Origin: Nocardia amamiensis
Lineage (GTDB): Bacteria; Actinomycetota; Actinomycetes; Mycobacteriales; Mycobacteriaceae
Direction of reading: 5' to 3'
Assembly (NCBI RefSeq): GCF_015477605.1
Contig: NZ_JADLQX010000010.1
Span: forward strand, 1 to 64,000
DNA: 64,000 nucleotides
The notes under the pieces were generated by a model. The model worked only from the letters and a program-made list of their open reading frames with translations. It was not told where the DNA came from and made no database searches. The position numbers and the translations under genes are program-made. Position 1 is the first letter of the stretch; the number at the start of each line of letters is the position of its first letter. This document shows, piece after piece, positions 53,357 to 62,751 of the stretch.

Positions 53357-53526
53357 CGCCGCTCCCTCCCCTTGCCGGGTTCGAGCGGATCGTCGGCGAG
53401 TTCCGCCATCCGCTTGTCGGAGGTCGCACCCACGCAGCCGCCGTGCCGCACGATCCAGCGTGGGCGGCCCGAGTCGGTCGCGACATCGTCTGCGGTCGCG
53501 GCGGCGACGCCGATCGGGGTCGTCAT
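53353..53526 (-). CDS. Tiny ORF 1: copy of the PfaD N-terminus
   Basis: A 57-residue frame with the same origin as the next one: MTTPIGVAAATADDVATDSG, RPRWIVRHGGCVGATSDKRM and an end GKGRERR matching the PfaC-like C-terminus. Its ATG overlaps the stop of the PfaC-like gene and its stop overlaps the start of tiny ORF 2, so the coupling chain is unbroken. The two copies differ from each other and from pfaD at many positions, so the duplications are not recent, yet no stop or frameshift has accumulated. Confidence 0.65.
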   Translation of the reverse strand: MTTPIGVAAATADDVATDSGRPRWIVRHGGCVGATSDKRMAELADDPLEPGKGRERR

Positions 53527-56039
53527 CACCGTTCCTTCCGTTCGCCGAGTTCGACCGCGAGGTCGAGCAATTCGTAGATGCGCAGTCCCGGCTTCCACAA
53601 CGAGCCGTCGGCGATCACGGTGACCCGATCCGGGCCGCGACGGACCTCCTTGATGTGCGCTTCGAGTTCGACGGTGCCGTCGGTGGGCAGGAACTGCCCG
53701 CGGTAGCGCCAGCGGAACGGGATATCGGCGGGGATGCGGAAGACCGGATCGCCGATCGTGTCGGCGAATCCGGCGTCGATCATCCACTCCTGGATCGCGT
53801 GGATCACCGATTCCACTCCCAGCGACCCCGGGATCACCGGGTCGAGGTGGAAGTGTCGGGTGAAGTACCAGTCCGACGGGTCGATTTCGCGCAGCGAATG
53901 CAGATATCCCGCTGCGTATCTGCCGCCGCCGTCGACCACGTCGACCCGGTCGATCAGCGCGAGCGTGTTCCGGGCGCACAGCTGGGCATTCGGGTCGGCG
54001 CGCCGGGCGGCGACGTCGATAGTGCGCAGCCGCGCGGCGGGGTTCTCCGCCAGCCAGGTCGGCACCGCGCGGCCCGCGTCCAGGCCGGTCTGGTTGGCCA
54101 GGGCCTGGTCGCTGAAGTAGCCGAACATCGTCTCGCCCGTGTAGAACGGTTCGCCGTCCACGCTGAGCGTGTAGTCGAAGGTCTGCAGCGACGAACCGGG
54201 CAGGATAGTGGTCGACAGCATCCGGGACGACTGGTGGATCGTCTTGCCCCGCAGATCGATCCGCCGCAGCACGGTGGCGGTGCCGCCGAGGTTGCGCAGG
54301 CTCAGCGTGGTGCCGGGCTGGGTGAGCGTGGGGCCCGCGTAGTAGCCCATCAGCAGCGCCGCCTGGAGTGAGGTCTCCATGTAGACGAAGTGCGGCATCG
54401 ACTCGTTGGCGGTGTCGGCGTAGTACCAGGAGTCCGCGGGCGAATCGTATTCGGTGGTGTAAGCGGCTCCGTCCAGCTGACCGCGGCTGCCATCGAAGTC
54501 GAGCACCCGGTCGACCAGCAGCAGGCCGCCGGTCGGCAGCCTGGTCGCCCGCACGCCGGTGTACGGGGCGAATTCCGGGCCCATGGCGACGGCCTGGTCA
54601 CCGCGGGCGAGATGAGCCATATGGAACTCGTTGAGCAGCAGGCTTTCCGAGACCTGCCCCGGGCCGACACCGCTGCCGGGGCGTTCGGTCACCGTGACCG
54701 TGACGTCGATTTCGCCCTGCGCGCCGGTCACGATCGCTGTCCCGGTGACGTGCGGTCGCGGCACCAAGTCGAGAGCGGTCACGGTCAGTGTGATCGTGCC
54801 GGACCCGGCGCCCTCTACTGCACCGGTGCACTCGGCGACCAGCGAGCTACCCGACAGCACCAGCGGCATGCCGAGGTACAGGGCGAACACCTCCGCGGCC
54901 TGAATCGCCGCGGCGCGCGAGTCACCCTCGAACCGTGCCGTGACGCTGCCGTTGCCCCTGCCGCCGTACAGCGCGATCTCGGTGACCTCGGTGAGGGCGA
55001 GCGGCCCCGATTCGGCGAGCCTGGCCGCCGACTCGACTCCGGGACGCCGGTACGCCGGTCCGAATACGCCGGTCAGATCGCCTTCGGCGAGGCGGGTGAG
55101 CGCGGCTGGATCCAGGCCGATGCGATCGGTGCGGGCCAGCGGCTTGAACGCCGACTCCGCGGCGGCCACCCCGACAGGTGTCTGCGAGTCGTCGCCGGGC
55201 GTCGAAAAGAGCGAATCTTCAGCGCCCCGCTGTGGGTGGTTGCCGCGCCGCAAGTGCGGGCCGTCGTGGTCGCGACCATGCTGCGGTCGCCGGTGCGCTG
55301 GTTCGTCATGGGCGGGCAAGTGACCGCTACCGCTGACGGACGAACCGAGCCCGACGCCGCTTTCATGCTCGGTCGCGTTCGGTTCGGTTGCCGCCGTCGT
55401 TCGACGCAGGGCCCGCTGCCACACTGCCCGTTGCATGGCCAGCTGTGCGCTCAGTGCCGCCCGGTGTGCCGCGACGACACCGGAGCGGATCTCGGCGAGC
55501 GGACTCGCCGACCGATCGGCCACCTCGAATGGATCGGAGGCCTCCGTGCGCGCCGGAGATGCGAGCGAATCGCCTTCGGCCTCCGAGGATGCGGGATGCA
55601 TTGCTGCGCTGAGCATTCCCGGAGCGTCCGCACGGTGGTCACCGTGTCCTCGATGTGCATCGTCGAGGCCGGAACCTACTCGGCGCGGCCGCTGACCGCC
55701 GACACTCCCCTGCTCCGTTTCCGAGGCTGCATTGGGTAATCCGGCAGCATCCGCAAGATCTTCGCTGTGTCCCCGATGCGCGACATCGATGCCGGAACCT
55801 GCTCGGCGCGGCGGCTGACCGTCGACGCTATCCTGATCCGTTTCTGCGTATGCGAGATCCATTGTTGCACTGCCGGTTCCGGTAGCTGGCCGATGGTCGT
55901 TGACCGACCCGGAAAATGCAGTATCGGAATCCGCGCGTCGCAGAGGCCGACCCTCTTCGCTTCCGCGCACCATCGCCGCCGGCGCGGCCGGTGCGGTTAC
56001 CGGATCGAACGGAACACCGTCGAACTCCAGCGTTGTCAT
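53526..56039 (-). CDS. PfaC-like protein with FabA-type dehydratase domains only
   Basis: Dehydratase/isomerase component of the lipid synthase, 837 residues. The first 150 residues are a repetitive Asp/Gly/Arg-rich stretch, then a helix (about 175-215) precedes the PfaC dehydratase region. DH1 opens with AEGDLTGVFGPAYRRPG (about 335), with the second half near MPHFVYMETSLQAALLMGYY (about 545). DH2 has the FabA active site with H729 and D733 (RHFHLDPVIPGSLG). Canonical PfaC carries a KS and a chain-length factor before these; here they are absent. It is ATGA-coupled to the PfaA gene (56039/56036). GTG 56048 is a less likely start. Confidence 0.88.
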   Translation of the reverse strand: MTTLEFDGVPFDPVTAPAAPAAMVRGSEEGRPLRRADSDTAFSGSVNDHRPATGTGSATMDLAYAETDQDSVDGQPPRRAGSGIDVAHRGHSEDLADAAGLPNAASETEQGSVGGQRPRRVGSGLDDAHRGHGDHRADAPGMLSAAMHPASSEAEGDSLASPARTEASDPFEVADRSASPLAEIRSGVVAAHRAALSAQLAMQRAVWQRALRRTTAATEPNATEHESGVGLGSSVSGSGHLPAHDEPAHRRPQHGRDHDGPHLRRGNHPQRGAEDSLFSTPGDDSQTPVGVAAAESAFKPLARTDRIGLDPAALTRLAEGDLTGVFGPAYRRPGVESAARLAESGPLALTEVTEIALYGGRGNGSVTARFEGDSRAAAIQAAEVFALYLGMPLVLSGSSLVAECTGAVEGAGSGTITLTVTALDLVPRPHVTGTAIVTGAQGEIDVTVTVTERPGSGVGPGQVSESLLLNEFHMAHLARGDQAVAMGPEFAPYTGVRATRLPTGGLLLVDRVLDFDGSRGQLDGAAYTTEYDSPADSWYYADTANESMPHFVYMETSLQAALLMGYYAGPTLTQPGTTLSLRNLGGTATVLRRIDLRGKTIHQSSRMLSTTILPGSSLQTFDYTLSVDGEPFYTGETMFGYFSDQALANQTGLDAGRAVPTWLAENPAARLRTIDVAARRADPNAQLCARNTLALIDRVDVVDGGGRYAAGYLHSLREIDPSDWYFTRHFHLDPVIPGSLGVESVIHAIQEWMIDAGFADTIGDPVFRIPADIPFRWRYRGQFLPTDGTVELEAHIKEVRRGPDRVTVIADGSLWKPGLRIYELLDLAVELGERKER
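55630..55960 (-). repeat. Repeats in the N-terminus of the PfaC-like gene
   Basis: Units of about 126 bp (42 codons) are repeated, coding variants of GQPPRRAGSGIDVAHRGH and GQRPRRVGSGLDDAHRGH; a third, more diverged unit (GRPLRRADSDTAF) precedes them. For example GCTCGGCGCGGC..GCTGACC recurs near 55675 and 55801. Confidence 0.7.
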
Positions 56040-59000
56040 GCCATCCACCGCCTCACCGAGGTCTGGAATTTCTCCGTCAGATCAGGAGTCGTCACCACGG
56101 TGACGTCCGAGAAACGTTGCAACACTTCGCCATCCGCCGTCGTCGCGGTGGCGTCGATCCGGGCGTCGAAACGACCGGGCCGCGGGTTGTCCACGATGAG
56201 CACGAAAGGCTCGCCCGCGGGGAGCGGCCGGTAATACTCGACTCGCCCCACACCGAGCGGCAGGCAGGCCGTCCCGAGCAACCGGTAGCCGAGCACGGGC
56301 GGGCCCTGCAGGATCAGGTCCGCGAGGACCGGGTCGTGCAACCTCCCGGCGTACGCGCCCCGCGCCACCGTGGCGGCGGGTAGTTCGCAGTCGAACACGA
56401 TCGCGTCGTCCGTGACCGCCCGAATCCGGCGCAAGCCTTGCAGAGCGGGTGCGTGGAACTGGATGGCGTCGCGGTAGATGTCCGTGTCGTCGGCGGGGCC
56501 GCCGGGGACCGGCCGTCGCGGCGCGCGCTCCGCGGCGTCGGCGAGCAGGAGCGTCGCGCGGAAATGGACCGCGTCGTCGCCGCGGACCGTCGCATGCACC
56601 GTGGTCGTCTGCTCGCCCGGTTCGGGTTCGCCGACCGGACGGCGGATCGCGTTGTCCGCTCGCAGCGTGGCGTTATCCCCCGGTGCCAGTTCGAGCTCGA
56701 GCTCGTCGACCGGATGGTCGAACACGATCCCTTTGAGCACCTGGAAGTCGCGGACACCGACCACTACCCGTCCTGGCAGAGCGCGTTCGGCCAGATTGAC
56801 CATGGCGCCGAGACCGAAGGTGGCGGGTAGGACGACGTGCTCGCCGATCCGGTGCGCCGCGATGATCGGATCCCCGGTGATCCCGGTGATCGTTCGCCGG
56901 GCACGCACGGTCGCCGTACCGATACCCGTCGTGTCCGACAGCGACTTCGCAGGTCCGATCAGAACGACCGTGTCGGCGGCGCGGGCGGCGGTGAATTGCT
57001 CCGTGAACGCCGCCGCACCGGCCTGCGGGTCCAAAAGTTCGACACCGCGGAGGCGGAAGTGTTCCCGCAGGGCGGGAGTGACCATGCCGCCGTCCCATGC
57101 ACCCCAATCAATTGCCGTGACATGGCAATCCGGGTGGTGCCGCCGCCAGCTCGCCGCGAATCGCGAGAGCGCTTCGTTCGCGGCCGCGTAGTCGGCCTGA
57201 CCGGCATTGCCGAACAGCCCGGCCACCGACGTGAACAACACCAGATGCCGTAGCTCCCCGAGCGCGCCGAGCACCGCGGCGAGTCCACCGATCTTCGGAT
57301 CGAGCACCCTGGCGACGGATTCCGCGGTCTTGTCCGTGATCACGGAGTCGGCCAATACCCCGGCACCGTGCACGACGCCGGTGATGGAGTCGCGCCACGG
57401 GGCGATGGCCGCGGCGACCGCTTTCTCGTCGGTCGCGTCGACGGCGAGGTAGTCGGCCCGCGACCCGAGAGCAGCCAGCGTCTGCCGGACCTCCCGGGTG
57501 GCGCGAACCCCGGACACGGCACGCTCGACGTCGCGTGGTGTCGCGCCGGTAGCGGCCAGCGCGCGCACCGCGGCAGGCTTGAGCTCCGCATCGGAAACTC
57601 CGTCCGCCCAGTCGGGTTCGGTGCCGAGCTCGGATCGGCCGAGGAGCAGGAAACGCGCCTCGCTCCGCGCGGCGAGCGCCAGGACGCAAGTGGCGGTGAC
57701 GCCGCGCGCGCCGCCGGTGACCAGCAGCACGTCGTCGGCGGTGAGCACCATCGGCTCCTGCTCGGCGCCGGGACGCACCGCGGTGACCGATCGTGCGGGT
57801 GCGTGCCCGCTCGGCACCAGGGTCCTCCGCACGCCCGCCGCGTCGATGCCGACCTCATGGGTGTCGCGGGCCGGGTCGAGCAGTTCGGCCGTCACGAGCT
57901 CGGCCAGCTGAGCAGGCGTGCAGGAGGGAGCGATGTCGAGCGCCCGGCTGAACAGCTGGGGTTCTTCGGCCACAAGGGTTTTCACCACTCCGCCGACACC
58001 GCCGAGCAGGGCGGGCACCGGCTCGGCGCCGAGGAAGCCGAGTCCCCCGTCGAGCCGAGTCACCGTCACGAAGGCCGCCCGTCCCGGTGCGCGCCGCAGC
58101 GGTGGTACGGCACGACCGGCCAGGAGGATGCAATCGGTCAGGGAACGCCGGGCCGACTCCCAGTCCGCGGAACCACCGACCAGGACGAGGCACAGGTCGA
58201 TCGGTTCGCCTCCGGTGTCCACATCACCGGCCGAATCCGCGTAGCGGACCGTCCAACCCAGCCCGTCCAGCGCCGCGCCGAGCGCGGCCGAGTCGGCGTC
58301 TTGCTCGCCGGTCAGGTCGACGAGCACGGCCCGGGCCCGGGCCCGGTAGGGCGCGACCGCCCGATCCGGCGACGGCAGGGAGACGAGTTCGACGGCATGC
58401 CGCGACGTTCCCGCCGCGGCCTCAGCTTTTGGGTGGACATCACCGCCCGCCGCACCGGCGAGTTCCAGCACGATCTGATCCAGTGTGCGCAGCGTGCCCA
58501 GCTGCTCCGGACCCAGGCTCGGTAGGTCCGGAAACCGCTCCTGCAACGCGCCGATCACCTGCACCCGTTTGATCGAATCCACACCGAGATCGGCCTCCAG
58601 ATCCATCGACGGATCCACCATCTCCACCGGATAGCCCGTCTTCTCCGCGACCACCTCCAGCAGCGCACGCCGCAAGGCCTCGCCGGATACTCGGTCATCC
58701 GCGCTTGTGCCGTTCGTCGCCATGGCGGAGGTGCTGGTCGGCGCACCGCCGGACGCGCCGAGCAGGTCGGCGACCTGATCCAGTGTGCGCAGCGTGCCCA
58801 GCTGCTCCGGACCCAGACTCGGTAGGTCCGGAAACCGCTCCTGCAACGCGCCGATCACCTGCACCCGTTTGATCGAATCCACACCGAGATCGGCCTCCAG
58901 ATCCATCGACGGATCCACCATCTCCACCGGATAGCCGGTCTTCTCCGCGACCACCTCCTGCAACGCACGCCGCAACACATCACTCGGCACCTGGCCGTCG

Positions 59001-62000
59001 GCCGCGGCGATGGTGGCGTTTCCGTTCGAGGCCGCAGGCGTTTCAACAGTTTCAGTGGTCGGCGCGCCGCCGAGCAGATCGGCGACCTGATCCAGCGTCC
59101 GTACCGTGCCCAGCTGCTCGGGGCCGAGGTTCGGCAGATGCGGGAACCGTTCCTGCACCGCGCCGATCACCTGGACCCGCTTGATCGAATCCACACCGAG
59201 ATCGGCCTCCAGATCCATCGACGGATCCACCATCTCCACGGGATAACCGGTCTTCTCCGCGACTACCTCGCGCAACGCACGCCGCAACGCCTCACTCGAC
59301 ACCTGACCGTCTTCCGCGCGGGTCTCGGCCGGGGCTCCCGTCGAGTGCCCGTTCGTCACGGCTTCCGGAGTGGCCGGTACTGCAACGGCTTCCGCCGCAG
59401 CCGCGGCACGGTGGTCATCCACGACCATGGCCGTGGCGAGGGGACGGCGCACAGGTGCGGGCTCGATCGCCGCACGCGGCGCGGGCGAGGCCGGGCGCGT
59501 GACCTGGGTCGAAGGCCGCGAAACGGGAGCGAATCCGCTTTCCAGCTCCACCAGCTGGGCCAGCACTTCACTCGCGCGTGCATGGCTGTGGCTGATCGCG
59601 ACGCCGTGCTCCTTCACCGCCTCGATGGCGCGCACCGTGGCCGCGTCCAACCGGCCGTCGCCGAGCGCGCCGGCCAGGCCGCGGGCCATGTCCAGCTGGC
59701 CGTCCAAGAACTGGCGGTGCGTGTGCAGATGCTGCACGAGCGCGCTCTCCAGCGCGTCCGAACCGGCGTCGCCGGGCTGCGGTGTGGGATACACGGTGGT
59801 CTCCGATGCTGCGGTGAAAGCGGGTGGCCCGACCGGCTTTTCGGCGGCGGGCTGGTGATCGACCACGCTGTCGACCGGAGCGGGGGAAGCCGCGAGGACG
59901 CTGAGCCGGTATTCGTCGTCGAGCGCGGCGGCGTAGGCGGTGCGGCGGGTCTCGGGCACGTATTCGGGGGCCGACAGCGTCACCGTCATCGCGCGGCGGG
60001 AGACCTGGGCCTCCGGCGCGGGGGCGGTATGGCGGTTGATGCCGTGCAGGCCGAAGCCGAGCACGGCCAGGCGCACCGCCGCGCGGGCCAAGGCGAGGTC
60101 GCTGTCGCCGATCGGACCGGAATCGGTGGCGATGACGACGACGTCGTCGCCGAGGGTGCGCCGCACCAGCGAGGTCAGCACCTGCTTCGGCCCGAACTCC
60201 ACGAACACCGTGCAGCCCGCGTCGCGCATCGCGGTGAGCGCGGCGACGAATTCGACCGGTCTGCCGAGCTGTTCGGTCAGCACGGCCCGGTTGGCCGCGA
60301 CATCGCTGCCATAGCGCGCGTCGGAAGTATTGGCGAAGACCGGCGCGTCGGGCGCGCCGATGTGCACCCCGGCGACCGCGGGCGCGAACGCCGCGGTGGC
60401 GTGGGCGACATAAGGCGTGTGGAACGCCCCCGAGACCGGCAGAGCGCGAGTGGCCACCCCGCGCTCCTCGCAGCGGGCCACTACGGCGGCGATCCCCTCC
60501 GGCCCGCCGCCGACGACGACCTGGTCGGGCGCGTTGTGATTGCAGATCCACACGTCGTCGACGCCGTCGAGCAGTTCCTCCGCGATCTGCCTGGACGCGC
60601 CGAGCGCAACCATGGTGCCCGCCTCGACCCCCTCCTCGGGCGTCATGGCCACGCCCCGCGCCCGGGCCAGCGCGTAGAAGTCCGCGGTGGCCAGCGCGCC
60701 GGAAGCCCACAGCGCGGTCAGCTCACCGAAGCTGTGCCCGAGATAGCCGTCGGCGCGGAATCCGTACTCGGACAACGCCGTGAACTGCCCCGCCGACAGC
60801 GCGCCGATCGCGGGCTGGGCGAACTCGGTGCGGCGCAGGGCCTCTTCTTGCTGCGCCGCCACGGCGTCGTCGAACGCGGGCGGCGGGAAAACCACCGACG
60901 ACAGCCGCACGGACGCGCCCGCGAAAGCGTCGTTGGCCGCGTCGAACGCCGCACCGACGGCCGGATTGTTCAGCGCCGCCTCCAGACCCATGTCGACGTA
61001 CTGGCTGCCCTGCCCCGCGAACAGCGCGCCGACCTTGCGAGCAGGCAGGGCGGCCGCCCGGAAGTACACGCCTTCGGGGTGGTCCCAGGCGGTCGCCTCG
61101 GGGTTGCGGACGAGTTCATCCACCGCCAGCGTGCGCAGGTGCGCGGCGTTCTCCTCGTCGACCGACACGAACCCGATCCGTCCATGCTGCTCCGGGATCT
61201 CACCGCCGTCGCTGGGCGCCACACTGCGCACCGCGTCGATCAGACCCGCGACGTCCGGGGCGTGCCACAGGTGCGCGCGTGCCGTCCGGTGCAGCACCGG
61301 GTGCGCGCCCCGATCGGCGTCCGCCTCCTCCAGCACGACGTGAAAGTTGGTGCCGCCGAACCCGAATGCCGACGCCGCGGCCCGGCGCACCGGGCGATGC
61401 GGGTCGCGGATCCAGGGCCGGGTGCGCGTGTTCACGTAGTACGGCGCGTCCGCAGCGGCGATCTCGGCGTTTGGCGCGGACACGTTGATGGTGCCGGGCA
61501 GCACTTTCTGATGCAGCGCCAACGCCAGCTTCATCACGCTCGCGGTGCCCGCGGCGCCCTTGGTGTGCCCGATCTGCGACTTCACGCTGCCCAGCGCGGC
61601 GAACGCGGGCTCGGACGTCGCGTCGGTGAGCAGTTCCTTGAGCGCGGTGAGCTCGGTCTTGTCGCCGACGGGCGTGCCGGTGGCGTGCGCCTCGATGAGC
61701 GCGACATCGGCGGGCGAGATCTCGGCGTCGGCGTAGGCCCGGTCGAGCGCGACGCGCTGCCCGCCCGCGCGGGGGGCGTAGATGCTCTTGGCGCGACCGT
61801 CGCTGGAGGAACCGAGACCGCGGATGACGGCGTAGATCCGGTTGCCGTCGCGGCGTGCGTCTTCCAGCCTGCGCAGCGCGAGCATGGTGATGCCCTCACC
61901 GAGCAGCGTGCCGTTGGCGTCGGCGGCGAACGGGCTGATCCGCCCGCTGGACGACAGCGCGCCGACCTTGCTGAAGCACATGTAGATGAAGATGGTGTTC

Positions 62001-62722
62001 TCGGTGTCCACGCCACCGGTGATCATCATGTCCGCCCGGCCGTCCTGGAGTTCGGCGATGGCGGTGCGCAATGCGGCCAGCGAAGCCGCGCAGGCCGCGT
62101 CGACGGTGCAGTTGATGCCGCCGAGGCCGAGACGGTTGGCCACCCGGCCCGCGGTGATGTTGGCCAGCAGCCCCGGGAACGAGTTCGCCTCCCACGGCGC
62201 GAACGCCGCGACGAACCGGTCGGCGATGGCGTCGGCATCGGTGTCGGACAGACCGACCGAGCGCGCCGCCTCCTTCAGCACCGGCGTGGACAACCGCGCC
62301 GCCAAGGGGTGCATGAGCGGCACCGGGCCGGTGGTGCCGAGCACGACGCCGGTGCGGCTCGGGTCGTACCAGGCGGAATCCACCGCCCCCGCGTCGCGCA
62401 GCAGGTCCCGCGCGACGCCCAGGCTGAGCGTCTGCATCGTGCTGGTGACCTCGAGCTGGTTGGGCGGCAGCCCGAATTCCAGCGGGTCGAACTCGATGTC
62501 GGGCAGGAACGCACCCCGGCGCGAGTAGGTCTTGTCCGGCGTCGCGGGGTCCGGGTCGAAGTAGTCGTCCAGGCTCCAGCGTGACGCGGGGACCTCGGCG
62601 GTGCAGTCAACGCCGTCGACGATGTTCTGCCAGTACTCTCGATGGTTGTGCGCGTTGGGCAGCAGGCCGGACATGCCGACGATGGCGATCGGGTTGCGCG
62701 CCAGGCGTCTGTCGTCTGTCAC
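56036..62722 (-). CDS. pfaA: PfaA-like iterative synthase, KS-AT-ACP-ACP-ACP-KR-DH
   Basis: Multidomain polyketide/fatty-acid synthase of 2228 residues that elongates a carrier-bound chain with malonyl units. The ketosynthase (about 10-455) has C211 (DAACAAS), EAHATGT and GHTKGAAG. The acyltransferase (about 590-880) has GQGSQYVDM and S664 (GHSFGE). Three carriers follow with phosphopantetheine serines S1179, S1283 and S1383, each in LGVDSIKRV. The ketoreductase (about 1480-1930) has TGGARGV and AGQADYAAAN, and the end (about 1950-2228) is the PfaA-type dehydratase (AAHRIGEHVVLPATFG). The order equals marine PfaA. The GTG start at 62722 has GAGAGG upstream; the sequence before it is not protein-like. 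Confidence 0.92.
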   Translation of the reverse strand: MTDDRRLARNPIAIVGMSGLLPNAHNHREYWQNIVDGVDCTAEVPASRWSLDDYFDPDPATPDKTYSRRGAFLPDIEFDPLEFGLPPNQLEVTSTMQTLSLGVARDLLRDAGAVDSAWYDPSRTGVVLGTTGPVPLMHPLAARLSTPVLKEAARSVGLSDTDADAIADRFVAAFAPWEANSFPGLLANITAGRVANRLGLGGINCTVDAACAASLAALRTAIAELQDGRADMMITGGVDTENTIFIYMCFSKVGALSSSGRISPFAADANGTLLGEGITMLALRRLEDARRDGNRIYAVIRGLGSSSDGRAKSIYAPRAGGQRVALDRAYADAEISPADVALIEAHATGTPVGDKTELTALKELLTDATSEPAFAALGSVKSQIGHTKGAAGTASVMKLALALHQKVLPGTINVSAPNAEIAAADAPYYVNTRTRPWIRDPHRPVRRAAASAFGFGGTNFHVVLEEADADRGAHPVLHRTARAHLWHAPDVAGLIDAVRSVAPSDGGEIPEQHGRIGFVSVDEENAAHLRTLAVDELVRNPEATAWDHPEGVYFRAAALPARKVGALFAGQGSQYVDMGLEAALNNPAVGAAFDAANDAFAGASVRLSSVVFPPPAFDDAVAAQQEEALRRTEFAQPAIGALSAGQFTALSEYGFRADGYLGHSFGELTALWASGALATADFYALARARGVAMTPEEGVEAGTMVALGASRQIAEELLDGVDDVWICNHNAPDQVVVGGGPEGIAAVVARCEERGVATRALPVSGAFHTPYVAHATAAFAPAVAGVHIGAPDAPVFANTSDARYGSDVAANRAVLTEQLGRPVEFVAALTAMRDAGCTVFVEFGPKQVLTSLVRRTLGDDVVVIATDSGPIGDSDLALARAAVRLAVLGFGLHGINRHTAPAPEAQVSRRAMTVTLSAPEYVPETRRTAYAAALDDEYRLSVLAASPAPVDSVVDHQPAAEKPVGPPAFTAASETTVYPTPQPGDAGSDALESALVQHLHTHRQFLDGQLDMARGLAGALGDGRLDAATVRAIEAVKEHGVAISHSHARASEVLAQLVELESGFAPVSRPSTQVTRPASPAPRAAIEPAPVRRPLATAMVVDDHRAAAAAEAVAVPATPEAVTNGHSTGAPAETRAEDGQVSSEALRRALREVVAEKTGYPVEMVDPSMDLEADLGVDSIKRVQVIGAVQERFPHLPNLGPEQLGTVRTLDQVADLLGGAPTTETVETPAASNGNATIAAADGQVPSDVLRRALQEVVAEKTGYPVEMVDPSMDLEADLGVDSIKRVQVIGALQERFPDLPSLGPEQLGTLRTLDQVADLLGASGGAPTSTSAMATNGTSADDRVSGEALRRALLEVVAEKTGYPVEMVDPSMDLEADLGVDSIKRVQVIGALQERFPDLPSLGPEQLGTLRTLDQIVLELAGAAGGDVHPKAEAAAGTSRHAVELVSLPSPDRAVAPYRARARAVLVDLTGEQDADSAALGAALDGLGWTVRYADSAGDVDTGGEPIDLCLVLVGGSADWESARRSLTDCILLAGRAVPPLRRAPGRAAFVTVTRLDGGLGFLGAEPVPALLGGVGGVVKTLVAEEPQLFSRALDIAPSCTPAQLAELVTAELLDPARDTHEVGIDAAGVRRTLVPSGHAPARSVTAVRPGAEQEPMVLTADDVLLVTGGARGVTATCVLALAARSEARFLLLGRSELGTEPDWADGVSDAELKPAAVRALAATGATPRDVERAVSGVRATREVRQTLAALGSRADYLAVDATDEKAVAAAIAPWRDSITGVVHGAGVLADSVITDKTAESVARVLDPKIGGLAAVLGALGELRHLVLFTSVAGLFGNAGQADYAAANEALSRFAASWRRHHPDCHVTAIDWGAWDGGMVTPALREHFRLRGVELLDPQAGAAAFTEQFTAARAADTVVLIGPAKSLSDTTGIGTATVRARRTITGITGDPIIAAHRIGEHVVLPATFGLGAMVNLAERALPGRVVVGVRDFQVLKGIVFDHPVDELELELAPGDNATLRADNAIRRPVGEPEPGEQTTTVHATVRGDDAVHFRATLLLADAAERAPRRPVPGGPADDTDIYRDAIQFHAPALQGLRRIRAVTDDAIVFDCELPAATVARGAYAGRLHDPVLADLILQGPPVLGYRLLGTACLPLGVGRVEYYRPLPAGEPFVLIVDNPRPGRFDARIDATATTADGEVLQRFSDVTVVTTPDLTEKFQTSVRRWMA
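58475..59290 (-). repeat. Three tandem carrier-domain repeats
   Basis: The coding units of ACP2 and ACP3 are exactly 300 bp apart and by eye differ at only two positions across about 175 bp (58476-58650 against 58776-58950). ACP1, 312 bp further, is clearly more diverged at third positions. This indicates recent duplication or gene conversion between the second and third carriers. Confidence 0.85.
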
Positions 62723-62751
62723 GAAATTTCCTCTCGAACCGGGGTGGGAGA

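Larger units (their letters stand above)
53150..53560 (-). repeat. Triplicated pfaC/pfaD junction
   Basis: Three copies of one unit lie in tandem: the end of a C-terminus coding (L)ELGxRxER, a stop/start ATGA with ribosome site, and about 50 codons of a PfaD-like N-terminus. The start codons are at 53526, 53356 and 53171, giving periods of 170 and 185 bp. The block GTCATCGCCGCTCCCTCC recurs at 53168 and 53353, and a diverged version at 53523. Confidence 0.8.

Noticed and set aside
53150..53560. Tiny ORFs considered as frameshifted N-terminus of PfaD
   Set aside because: PfaD has its own complete N-terminus from 53171; the tiny ORFs repeat it rather than extend it, so this is duplication, not a frameshift.
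58475..59290. Regular 300-bp repeats considered as a CRISPR-like or regulatory array
   Set aside because: They are coding repeats for three acyl carrier domains with conserved LGVDSIKRV motifs.
59138..62584. 1148-codon plus-strand open frame opposite the PfaA-like gene
   Set aside because: Arg/Gly/Val/His-rich with no domains; an antisense shadow produced by strong GC bias at third positions.
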